Shown here piece by piece: positions 1 to 10,183 of a stretch of DNA of 64,000 nucleotides. Location of the stretch: the NCBI GenBank assembly GCA_022266195.1, contig WHVY01000004.1, positions 4,047,501-4,111,500 of the forward strand. Reading direction: 5' to 3'. The stretch's first letter is position 1. Each line of letters begins with the position of its first letter. Origin of the DNA: Tetranychus cinnabarinus. Lineage: Eukaryota; Arthropoda; Arachnida; Trombidiformes; Tetranychidae. The notes beneath the pieces were generated by a model that had not been told where the DNA came from, did not search any database, and saw only the letters and a list, made by a program, of their open reading frames with translations. The translations under genes and the position numbers were made by a program.

Positions 1-341
1 TTCCTACTTTGTGCTGATCAGATTGCAAGCTTACTAGAAATAGAAATTCCCACTAACGACAGCTTTAGTTACGTCTTTTTACATTGTGTTGCTACCATGT
101 TTCACTTTCTTCTGCCAATAGCATCTTAAACTTTATTGTAATGACGCAGGGATGGCCTTGAAAACCGTTAGTTTAAAATTTCTGAATTTCGGTTGAACTC
201 AAAATTGTTGTTCTTTTTTTGAAGAAATTGTGATGGGTTGTGTCTTTACTATCTTATTGTCATTATTTATTCTGTTTATTTTGTATCTCATTGTCCTTGT
301 ATCTGATACTGATTTTTATTTGTTTTTCTTTAATTTTACAG
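1..341 (+). other. Intron of the UBE2A/RAD6 gene (3' part)
   Basis: No sequence encoding the expected FHPN motif that precedes the VYADGS block in RAD6 proteins is visible, so the preceding exon is outside the window. The stretch is T-rich and ends in a good polypyrimidine tract and acceptor at 334-341. An ORF entering from about 230 is intron read-through. Confidence 0.6.
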
Positions 342-622
342 TCTATGCTGATGGAAGTATATGTTTAGATATTCTACAAAATCGATGGTCACCAACTTAT
401 GACGTTTCAGCCATTTTGACCTCTATTCAATCGCTCTTAGATGAACCTAATCCTAACTCACCTGCAAACTCATTGGCAGCCCAATTGTATCAAGAGAACC
501 GTAGGGAATATGAGAAAAGAGTAGCGGCCATAGTTGAACAAAGTTGGCTTAATTTCAATGAGGAGGAAGAGAAAGAGTCGAAAAAGGCAAACCCATCGCC
601 ATCATCGCCTGATAATTCTTAG
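342..622 (+). CDS. UBE2A: RAD6/UBE2A-type ubiquitin-conjugating enzyme E2, last exon (partial)
   Basis: C-terminal exon of a class E2 enzyme that, in the RAD6 family, passes ubiquitin to substrates such as histone H2B and PCNA with a RAD18/BRE1-type E3 in the nucleus. The exon opens after a TTTTACAG acceptor at 334-341 in phase 1 (the first Val codon is split). It carries the signature YADGSICLDILQNRW, in which the catalytic cysteine is codon 362-364, followed by the conserved SPTYDVSAILTSIQSLLDEP block and the VEQSW end typical of UBE2A/B and fly UbcD6. The frame then continues about 24 residues beyond the usual 151-152 residue end, with an EEEEKESKK stretch and a Ser/Pro tail. The first exons lie left of the window; positions 1-341 read as intron. 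A polyadenylation hexamer AATAAA sits at 635-640. The family assignment is firm; UBE2A versus UBE2B cannot be separated in an invertebrate. Confidence 0.93.
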
Positions 623-2165
623 GAAATACCATAGAATAAAGCTGCTAGTTTTGAATTATCAAATACAACATAACGATGGAGTGAGGCAAACAAAAAGATA
701 AAATATTAAAAAACACATATAATACATCACACTACGCATACCCTACCAAATTCATACAAAAAACACCGAAAATAAAATGTAAATCAAACAACCCATCAAA
801 TCAAGCGTTGATTTGAAAACAAAAAACGAAAAAAAACTTACCAAATAAACAGCCAGCAATCATCCAAAACGGAGATTCACCATCTACTCTCATCTTAAAA
901 GCAGCATCAATCGAAGGGAATTATTAATCAACTACCAACCAAACAAAGATTGACTATTTTGTTCTCTCCTTCTTTTCCTTCTCTTCATCTTTCATTTTTT
1001 TTCCTTGACCTTACCTTTTCTCTCCTAAACCTTCACCTTCACTTTATTTCATCTAATCTGCTAAACTTTTTTCCTTTCTGTTCTTTGAACTGTTCGAATT
1101 GCTTCCCTTCTAATCTCTCCCATATGTTCCTGATCTGCTCAGGTATCTTCTTCCTGCATCATGATCATTTTTTTTTCTTTCATGTAAAAATAACGAAAAT
1201 GAGAGAAATTCTTAAAAGATTATCATAAAACAAAATCGAATGGAATTAATTTACTTGGTTCCGTTGAGAATGTTAATTGGTCAAACGCAAGTTGCAGTTA
1301 TATAAATATATGCTAATGTATATCTTGACTACTGATTTGATTTATGAAAATCGTTAATTGCTAGAAATAACTAAGAAAAATGAAAGATTGAAAAGAAGCT
1401 GACAAATAGCCTTGGAGATTCATCAATGCATCATTCATCCAGAGAGAAGAGCAAATTATTTCATTTCTATCTGATTTCCTCATTTCTACCACTAGACTGT
1501 TTTTTTTTAAAAAAAATTTATGGATAGATATTGTTTATGAATGCTTAGCTAGTAAACAAGCGTTATGGAGAGATATTTTCATCAAATTACATCGGTCAGA
1601 TATCGTGAACTTTAAAATATGAACGGAAATAGCTAATTACAACATTAAATCGATATAAACTAGATAAAGTAAAGACCGAGAGATAAACTAAGATTGCAGC
1701 TCAAAATAAATAGCATAATATTTATTTTGCGAGACTACAATTGAAGCCCAGGTTATTCATCATTCTTTTAAAAATAACTTCTTAAATCCATGTCAACTTG
1801 ATACTTGATAACAATAGTGAATCAATAATCTTTGCTATGGATAAAAGGGGAGGCAATATCTAAAAATATTAATATTTTACGCGTTTAGAAAGACTATATT
1901 TCGTGAAAATCAAGTCTAAACAATTGAGTATAAATTAGCTTTAAAAAGTTCCGATACGTGTAAGCTTTACTGGTAGCGCTTAGCGTAATTTTCAATAAAA
2001 TTTATCACCACGTATTTGGTTATAGCAAAGATTTATTTTGGATTTAAATTTTTGATTCAAAGCTGATAATTCTGATAAAACATAAAAATTAAATTATGAG
2101 GCTATTTTTAAACCATAATTTTCCCACAATTTCTTTTTTGGAATTTCCGATTCAAATCCTAATAT
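623..2165. other. Convergent 3' region between the UBE2A-like and SLC30A9 genes
   Basis: No coding exon is recognised. The left part is expected to hold the 3'UTR of the E2 gene (AATAAA at 635-640, further A-rich hexamers near 770). The right part should hold the 3'UTR of SLC30A9 (minus-strand AATAAA as TTTATT at 2032-2037). A CT-rich 92-codon ORF at 950-1228 is low-complexity and not credible as a gene. Confidence 0.5.
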
Positions 2166-4446
2166 TTACAGGACTTCCAGATCAACGTGTCGAAGTTGAG
2201 GGTGTTTTTTCTGTTAGACAAAAAATGGAGAAGAAAAAAATAAGTTAATAATCTAAATTGCATTTGATTTAAAAAAAGTGGATTACCTTAAGCTCTTTTT
2301 CGACTCTGTCTATTTCAGCTCCAAGAAGGTCGACGATGTTTTCACCATGTTTAAGGAAAAATGTTTCAACTTCATCAATGGTTTTTAGCTCTTTCATTTC
2401 CTGAAAAAAATGTAAAAACAAATGTAATGAAAAAAAGTTATCGCAGAGAGAAATGATTCCAGGTTAATTTGATAGTAAAGTCTTGAATATTAAATTAACA
2501 TTTGATTATTCTATAGCTATAACAGATGGCTGTAAATCAGTAGAATTGTAAGTTAAATCGTGAGTCACGAAAATTAGAGTAATTTGCATGAAAGTACCCT
2601 GAAGTCAATGTCAAAGGAGGTGCAATGTAATAAAGAGAGCGAAGGCAACTTACTTGAAGTACCACCTCCAAATCAATTGCATCTAAATAGTGTCGAGTGA
2701 GTTGTCGGCCATCGATATCTACTTCTGCTTTATAACGAACCATTCCATTGCCCAAATCAGTTGCTTTAACATCATGAATCGCTCGAATCATAACATCATT
2801 TTCCATCAATTTGTTTATATCATCTAATTTATAAACGGGAATAGATCGACCAACTAATGCACCACTATTAGTGTAAATAATAAATGAAGCAACTGAAGCA
2901 AGCAGTCCACTGACTAGAAGAGACCCAGCAGCATCATAAAGAGGATTCCCAGTATATGCAGTTAAGCCCATCATAGTTGCAGCAATACCAACACCTAAAA
3001 CAGCAGCAGTATCTTCCAATAGTACAACATTTATGCTTGGATCTTGACTTCTTAGAACTATGAAAATAAAATGATTGATAAGTTAGCAGAATATATCAAA
3101 TAAATCAATAAAAGTAATATGTGTAATGAAACGAAATTAACTGTATTCTTTCATAGTTGTTCCAGCTCTTTTGGCTCCTTTATAAAGTCCTTTGAGGGCT
3201 ACCGTAAGAGTTCCTCCTTCAGAAATAAGTGAACCAGCAAGGATAACATATGCCTAAAAATAGCAGCAGCAAAAGCAATATTAATTATGATGATTTGGTG
3301 GAAAATAAAGACAAAAATACCCAATAGAATGACTGAAAACTCTCTGGGTGAAGTATTCCTTGCATCCCATGATAAAATGAAAGACCGCTACCGACACAAA
3401 ATATACCAACACCGGAAATTAATGATGCAATATATTGCGCTGAATGATAGCCATATGGATGTTCAGCATTAGGACGTTGAATTGATTTACGTATACCAAA
3501 GTAAAGTATCAGCTGATTAATTGTATCAGCTAGGGAATGAATTGCTTCAGCAAAAAGCGAATGTGATCCTGTATGAAACCAAGCCATAGATTTTAACAGA
3601 AAATTCATTGAATTTATTACCACTGCTGTCCAAACAACATGTCCACTTTCACGTAAACTAATATCGCGTTCAATTGCTACTGGATCATTAAGTCGACGAT
3701 AATCCTTAAGAATACGTTTGACATTTAAAATAGACTCTCTAGCATCAGCTTCGATTTGTTTACGTTTTTTTCTTTCCTTTTCAAGAACCTCAAAACTGCC
3801 CCAAACTTGTAGAGCTCGAGCTTCAACATCACGTCTCAAATAAACTGTTATCGGTGGCGTATCATCAAATGGACTTCGACGGATAAATTTCCTCAAATCT
3901 TGCAAATCCGATGGTTTCAATAAATAATCATTCATGGCTCTAACTGGTGTTACAAAATTTCGTTCTGTTGTTGCTTGAGTTAGATCCAATTTTTTACGTT
4001 CCTTTGATCTATGTACAACTATTGATGAAATAATTCATAGTTAATATCTATGTTAGGATATTATTTTATGCTATTACTATTAATGATTGTGATTTGATAG
4101 TTATCAAATTGACAATACCTTTTATAACTGACTCTTGGGCGAAATTTGTCTTCTCATCTTTGGTTTCCTCTGATGATTCTGATGATTTTTTCTCAGATAA
4201 TTTTGTTATGTTACTTGCTGAAGATGAAGTTGGTGTATCTGATGAGTTGGTTGATGATAACTTATCTTTTTTCGATGAATCATCTTTTTTATAATCACTA
4301 AAATTACAATATTGGATTTTTTCACATAAAATACAAGGTGAACAGCTGATGATTCTCAGAAACTTTTTATCACACTTTAACCTATTAACATGTCTTACGG
4401 CTTTACCAATTAAACTCAATTTATTGGTTAAACATACCGTTGACAT
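2166..4446 (-). CDS. SLC30A9: Zinc transporter 9 (SLC30A9/ZnT9, cation diffusion facilitator), six exons
   Basis: Exons (minus strand order): 4119-4446, 3321-4018, 3142-3253, 2654-3057, 2287-2400, 2166-2210. All join in phase at GT-AG introns and give about 566 residues, close to the 568 of human ZnT9. The N-terminus (about 1-40) is basic and lacks acidic residues near the start, which fits a mitochondrial presequence. A Ser/Lys-rich linker follows, then the ZnT9-specific block with RAMNDYLLKPSDL (about 145-157) and VYLRRDVEARALQVWGS. A charged coiled-coil-like stretch lies near 185-220. The CDF membrane domain starts near 235; HSLAD (His270, Asp274) and LLEDTA (Glu394/Asp395) are the expected metal-site helices. 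The C-terminus keeps RAIHDVKATDLG, FLKHGENIVDLLGAE and RHVDLEVL. The family is known to export zinc from mitochondria. The start is the ATG at 4446; the codon at 4455 that also opens the frame is TTG. Confidence 0.95.
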
Positions 4447-5563
4447 AATGACCAAAGGGTCAAATAAATATTTGAAAGGGTTAACAATTCATAAATAAAT
4501 AAAAATATACATTGAATTCAGTGAAGTACACATAAAATGTAAACCTAAATAGGGAAGGTTACAGTTGTACACAACTTGTTTTTCTTCCTTCAACTGTAAC
4601 TTTAATAACAACTTGTAGATGGAGCAGCTTAAAGTCTTCAGATTTGACAACAAGCAAAAACAGTTACACAGTCATGGTTAAAGTTCAATCATCATTTAAT
4701 GCCGATCATTTCGTAGTATTGTGTTACCAGTGATTTCGTAGGAATGTCCTCTCCAGCAGAAAATGAAGTCCTGAAAGATCGGAATGAATAAGATGAGATG
4801 AGGTATTACAATTTTTAAGCCCATTGACTAACTGCAAAAAATCAAAAGAAGAAGAATAATTGTTCAGTTGGAAAACTCAATATTCTTGTTTACCTTGAAT
4901 CGAATCAAAATAAGAGATCGTTTTTGCTTTTTGAAGCGATAACTATGCTAATTCATCACCTCAAATAGTGTAAACAAAATATTGTACAATAGTTGTTGAA
5001 ACTGGGTCATATTTAAACTAAGGCTTTTATCAATTAATTGATAAAAAATTTACTCCGAGAAGGATTATAATTTTGACGATGACAGGAGTTCACGTTTCAG
5101 ATAAGCCATTATCTGAGAAAGCAAATTGGGATTTACCGTAAAACTTTGGAATAATTTTCATTGAAACAATTGATTTCGCTTTCAACTCTCTTAAACCAAC
5201 CTTGCGAGCAAATCTTGTGGTAACAAATAAACAACCTTGTTTACATTAATAAAGATTGCAGATTACCTGTTAATCTGTATTAAATTGCTTCAACCATCGC
5301 CTAATAATTCCTTCATGATGCCCAGTCAATGTTTCAAGTTTAAACCTCAAAGATAACAAATATAAGAAATTGTTGTTTCTAAAAATCATTCAAGTTAACC
5401 TGGCAAGATAATACATAATGTATGTAATGGTGAGCATATAATTTAATTTAGCCATTATGTTAAAAATGTTCATTTCATTTGAGACTCTAAACGATCCCAT
5501 GTTTTCCATCTTTGAACTGATTGTTGGTTTGATCGAGAATGAGAATAAAATAAAAATTAAAAA
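4447..5563. other. Divergent intergenic region upstream of SLC30A9 and the GFRP-like gene
   Basis: No supported exon in either direction. The region should contain the 5'UTR and promoter of SLC30A9 (-) and possibly the upstream promoter of the + strand gene. It is AT-rich without obvious repeats. Confidence 0.45.
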
Positions 5564-5592
5564 ATGATTGAATCAGCTCCTGAGACGATTTG
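5564..5592 (+). other. Candidate first coding exon of the GFRP-like gene
   Basis: A short ATG frame (nine codons plus two bases) ends at a perfect GTAAGT donor at 5593-5598. It is phase 2 and would join in frame to acceptor AGs at 6327-6328, 6348-6349 or 6429-6430. The last of these removes the low-complexity stretch and gives a start such as MIESAPETI before MYLL. None of these acceptors has a strong pyrimidine tract, so this is only a candidate. Confidence 0.25.
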
Positions 5593-6440
5593 GTAAGTAT
5601 CTTTAGATGAAAAGCGCAAACCTAGTGAAGAGATGGTTAAGCATCAGGATTGTTATTTGAAATTCAATCGATTAGTTGATGAGATGCTCTATGAAGTAAC
5701 CAATGTGTTCAAGCTGAAGATGTAAAGAGAGGGAAATGATAAGATGAAGGAGGAGAGTGAAGCGAAAGAGTGATAGAAAGGAAAATAGACAGAAAGAAGA
5801 AGTCTAACCAAACCTATGAAGAAGTAAATTTGGTCAAATGAAGCTTGTTTCATAATATTTATTTGGTTTTGTGTTGAATGAACGGAAACTCACCCAATCA
5901 ATCAAACTGTCTACCTTAAATCCATCATCAGTGTCCCAAATAACCATCTTCACAATTCCGCGCCAATCAATCTCCAATTCCTCCCCCTCCTCCACATCCA
6001 CGACCAATATTATTTCCTCCTCTTCTTCCTCTATTGGTACTGGATCAGGAGGAGTGGGAACATTTCAAACTCGCCTTCCAATCCAACCCTCATCTTCATC
6101 TGGCTCATCGACAATTCAGTATCACAATCAACCAAGATTACCAACTGGTGCACATCCACATTCATCAACTGGTGCACATCATCATTTGCAGCATTCCCAT
6201 TTGTATCAACATCATCACTTGCACCATTACGGCCATCAAGCTGGGGGTGTAGGTAGAGGTGCTGGTGGAGGTCCACCTTCAGCATCAACATTGATCCGTT
6301 CCCAGCATCCTCATCAATTAATTTCAAGTGTCTCGGCACCCATAAACAGTCAGGTTAAACGAATTGGAATTGTTGGTGGACCAGCGAATCTTGGTGTTCT
6401 TGGTGGAGGTGGAGGTGGACCTGTGGCCAGTATTGGAAGA

Positions 6441-6716
6441 ATGTATTTGCTTGTTTCCAGTTATGAGAGTCGAACGGATGGTCCAACATATGTAACAACT
6501 CGAGATGCCAATATAATTCAAAAGTTGAGAGCTTTAAGGATTATTGATGAACCGCTCAAGTTTACCAATTTCAATTATTACAATTATAAATTTGAATATC
6601 CAGATATCTGTGTTCTTGACTGGTTCCAACTTTTAGGGTATCGAGTTCAAACCATGGCCATGACTTATGATCCTGATGTTGCTTGTATTAAACACATCTG
6701 GACTATGTATGTGTAA
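6441..6716 (+). CDS. GCHFR: GTP cyclohydrolase I feedback regulatory protein-like (GCHFR/GFRP)
   Basis: From the ATG at 6441 the frame encodes 91 residues. They open MYLLVSSYESRTDGPTYV, matching the MPYLLIST...GPT start of GFRP. They continue with FNYYNYKFEYPDICVLDWF and LGYRVQTMAMTYDPDVACIKH, which correspond to the family's FYEYYVDDPPRIVLDKL and GFRVLSMTGVGQTLVWCLHK. The length fits GFRP (84 in human) with a small insertion. GFRP binds GTP cyclohydrolase I and mediates its inhibition by tetrahydrobiopterin and activation by phenylalanine. The same frame is open upstream from 5856 (after a TAA at 5853) without any ATG, encoding Ser-, His- and Gly-rich low-complexity sequence. That stretch is either 5'UTR or coding sequence joined to an upstream exon, so the true N-terminus is uncertain. 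Assignment is by remembered family sequence, with moderate similarity. Confidence 0.75.
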   Translation: MYLLVSSYESRTDGPTYVTTRDANIIQKLRALRIIDEPLKFTNFNYYNYKFEYPDICVLDWFQLLGYRVQTMAMTYDPDVACIKHIWTMYV

Positions 6717-8227
6717 TTTAACAATCAACTTGATCCAAGTTTATATCAAAGTGAAAACCGAGAAAAAAGATTTTAATTGACCATTTCATTTGAATGTAAA
6801 TTTTGATCGCCTTTTCGGGTACACACAATCTTTGTATTAAATCAATTCATAAACTTTCTAATCTAACATCCAAATCCATTATTTACATTAATACAAGTAA
6901 CAATTTATCAATAATAGGGACGAAAAATGGAAAATCTTGAATACAATTAAAATTTAAAGCTTAAAAATAAACATTTACTGTCAGAGCATCAATCATATGT
7001 TAGCTTATCAACCAATGCCTCTCACACTATCCATCTTATCATAATATTAATGTATAATTCACTGATTAATCAGAGGCTTATGTTCAGGGCGTAAAGCACT
7101 CTCTGAGTAGTATTTTCATGTATAAAATTCACAATCTGTGATGAAAATTGGCGATTTAATTTGTTAGGTTTAATCTTAACTTTGAAATTTCTTAGATTAT
7201 AAAATTATTATTGAATATTGAAAATTAAAAATAAAATTTTTGATGGCAATACAAAATGAAATTGTTAGTCATTGACTCACTGTTTCAAATCAGATTTAAA
7301 GCAATGATTGATTCGTTCGGCTAGATTTTAGTAAATTATTTTTACGAGCGCATAATTATTTTATTATCAAAAGCTTTCATAAATTTGATCAATTTTTGGT
7401 TGATCAGTATTGTTCTTACCTTGGTACATTTAAATTGACAAATACATGTTTATGATTAGTGAGTAACTCATCTTCAATTGTATTAATTATCATTGAATTT
7501 TGTTATGTATCAAATTGTGTAAGCTCTTGTATTGGAAAGTCTTAATAGGATAATAAATATAGTGAAGATTCTTTTACCACAATCAACTTGATCTAGTTAG
7601 CTCTGTCATTGGATTCAATTTTGACTATCTTCAAATTGTGTAAACAATTGATTTTATCATTCAATAGCAATTTAATTTTCAGCTGACATTACGAATGGGA
7701 AACTGAGTATTTTTTATCCACATTTTTCAATCTTTTACTGTCCTCGAATTTATCATGAAAATTTTAACAATCAAAATTGTAGATTGGATCGCATTAAAGT
7801 TATTAAGTCCCATAAATACATTGAATTCTTTGATGGAACAGCTTTTCATAATTTGAAGGGAATCTGACCAACAAGATCAATATTTGATCTTGCATATTAT
7901 TACAATTAAAGAGGGATTGATAAACATAGATGACGAGGAAAGGGGAACAGTCAGAGTCACGGTGGACAATTTGCTCCAAAGTAATGATGAGAAGTTAATA
8001 AAAAAGGATGATTAGGGAGGAAAAGTGAAAGCTAAATGATTTAGGACAAGATTTAAAGAGTATGGGAATATTGGTAATGAGATGTATAGGAAAAATCATC
8101 AGACATATAAGTGTAAAGATTGATGAGAGTGGGCTAATTGGTAGAGAAAAGGACAGAATAGAAAAATCTGTGTTATTGGTGAGCATATTGATTATGAAAT
8201 GGCTTTCTGTGTATGCATGACCAAGCA
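6717..8227. other. Convergent 3' region between the GFRP-like gene and TDP-43
   Basis: No coding exon recognised. It is AT-rich and expected to hold the 3'UTR of both convergent genes. A 77-codon minus ORF at 7995-8228 is hydrophobic, lies directly downstream of the TDP-43 stop and is not supported. Confidence 0.5.
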
Positions 8228-9302
8228 TTAGTCAAGTCTTCGGGGCAAAGGTTGGGATCCATAAGTAGCTCGACGAGCGGCATAAGATGAGTAGTAGGGC
8301 TGATGGGAGTACCTAGAAGTAGGATTACTCATTGGTGGCATTCCACCGTGAGAAATTTTACTCATCTGATTACCAGGGCCATAAGGGCTGAAATGATTGT
8401 TTACAGAAAATCTGTTAGAGCTCATCTCACTTTTTGGCACAGCGTTACTGACATGCAGAGAAACTCCTTTCACAATGTGATCACCACAGATATTCTGAGA
8501 AACTTCCGACTCATACGTAACAAAAGCAAAAGCCCGGAATGGTCTTGGAATAAACACATCAGTTATATCACCAAACTTGGAGAAATATTCACGCAAATCT
8601 TCAGTTGTAATGTCCTCAGTCAAACGCCCAACAAAAATCTTGCGATCATACTCTGTACTGTAAGCATCACCCTTCGACAACGGAATACGCACATCACACC
8701 AACGTCCACCGATATTGTGACGTTTCTGAATAACCTGCTTCTGGGTATCATAGTCACCAAATCTAATAAAGCCAAATCCTTTGGAAAGACCAGTCTCAGG
8801 ATCTTTTTTAACCTGAGCCATTAAAAGCTCACCAAATTGCTCAAAATACTCTCTCAACTCAGTTTCAGTTGTCTTCCACGGCAAACCAAGCACAATCAGA
8901 TCAGTACATTTGGTAGGCTTTTTCCTCACACTTGACTCTTCATCAGATACATCATCACTCTTTCTTTTGTTATCACCTAGGAAAGAAAGGAAAGGAGAAT
9001 AGAGCAAAATGATAACCAACAGTTCTCTATGGGAAACCGGCAGAAAAGGGGGGAAGGCTACCTTTAGGAAACACAACATAGTATACTGAAATCTTTGACC
9101 ATCCCTTATCTGGAGCTTGAAATTTATTTTCAACCAAACTCACAGCTCTCATCGTCCCAGTCTCCTCATTACGATATCTCAACCCGGAGGCACCGGGAAA
9201 TTGAGAAGTTAGAGTTGTCAACAGCATGGTTCCATCTTCTTGAATAGGTAATTCAATAGGCTCAGAAGTTTCATTCTCACAAACCTGAACATAGCATGCC
9301 AT
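8228..9302 (-). CDS. TARDBP: TDP-43 (TARDBP/TBPH) RNA-binding protein, two exons
   Basis: Exons 9062-9302 and 8228-8976 are separated by an 85-nt intron and give 329 residues. Residues 1-80 are the TDP-43 N-terminal oligomerisation domain (EPIELPIQEDGTMLLTTLT, QFPGASGLRYRN, GWSKISVYYVVFPK). A bipartite basic nuclear signal follows (KRK at 84-86, RKK at 98-100). RRM1 (about 105-180) has RNP2 LIVLGL and RNP1 KGFGFIRF. RRM2 (about 192-260) has RNP2 KIFVGR and RNP1 RAFAFVTY, with the conserved DVFIPRPFRAF. The family binds UG-rich RNA and regulates splicing and its own mRNA. The tail after RRM2 is only about 68 residues, Ser/Tyr/Pro-rich and poor in Gly, whereas human (414) and fly (531) proteins have long Gly-rich prion-like tails. 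The start is the ATG at 9302, which matches the family start. Confidence 0.97.
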
Positions 9303-9498
9303 TTTGTTTAAATTAAGTTTTACTTGCGTCAGTAGAACAGTCAATCAAAATAATACACACAAAAAATTAGATGTCGACAAAATTAAATTAAATAAATTAT
9401 CAAAAATGGCCAAAGAGATGGTTGATAGTGAATGTCAGTTTGAAGAGATATCCACAAAGCGTAGATCAATTTAATCTGGACAGATGAAAATAGGCTAA

Positions 9499-9580
9499 CA
9501 GTATGCCATCTATTGTTCAACATTCACAGTCGCATCGTGTCAAACTGAAAGTTAGATAAAATAGCCAATAGATGGCACTG
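9499..9580. repeat. Imperfect inverted repeat
   Basis: The left arm at 9499-9515 (CAGTATGCCATCTATTG) and the right arm at 9566-9580 (CAATAGATGGCACTG) are reverse complements, apart from a two-base AT insertion in the left arm. They flank 50 nt. Each arm contains a 12-nt exact match. It could be a short MITE-like remnant or a chance hairpin. Confidence 0.5.
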
Positions 9581-9877
9581 TATGCCTCGTTAATAGTTGG
9601 TGTTCATCAAAGATTGAACACTTTGATAACTTTCTCTGACATTTAGTCATATTATAATAAAGCTCATAGGAAAATATAATAATTGATGAGAGATTGATCA
9701 AGGTTCTCTAAGCATTGAGGCTCAAAATTTAAAGGCCAATGAGCAAAATCAAAAGAACTGTTGATCAATTGAAAATAGTTTGGAGGTTGATGTTCACCAA
9801 TTTTACCAACGAAAAATAAGTTTGATCTCTTTAACTCTTACAATCGTTCGCAGCGTCAGGTTTAACCTAAAATCGAA

Positions 9878-10183
9878 GTGATCTGTGATAACAAAAATTT
9901 TAACTGCCAAAATAAATGTATTTTTGATTGGTCATTAAAAGTTACACACCAGGAAATTGAATTTTATGGAAAAACCTGGTTCAATAACTATACAAAAAAG
10001 CATGAAAGTTTCAACTCTGACCTCGATTTTCTCAAGACTTTCGATCATAAAATTTTTTTCAAAGCACTAATGGACTCAGTTCTTATACCCCTACAAACCA
10101 ACAAAGTCCAACTCTTAACTCTAAATGAATTTTTCTCACATACTGCTAGTTTACACAAATTGGTTCAGCTTTCATGTCTCTAA
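9878..10183 (+). other. Unidentified ORF, about 101 codons
   Basis: A stop-free frame encodes a mixed, not low-complexity, sequence (for example EIEFYGKTWFNNYTKKHESF). It opens with an ATC codon rather than ATG, and no family is recognised. No flanking splice sites were convincing. It may be a transposon relic or chance in AT-rich DNA. Confidence 0.15.

Noticed and set aside
950..1228. 92-codon CT-rich plus ORF rich in Phe, Leu and Ser
   Set aside because: The composition is that of a pyrimidine tract in the 3' region of the E2 gene; no motif and no splice support.
6031..6339. 102-codon minus ORF and overlapping plus ORF at 6034-6252
   Set aside because: Both are shadows of the low-complexity stretch upstream of the GFRP-like ORF.
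8303..8824. 173-codon plus ORF
   Set aside because: It lies entirely antisense to TDP-43 exon 2 and reflects that gene's codon pattern.
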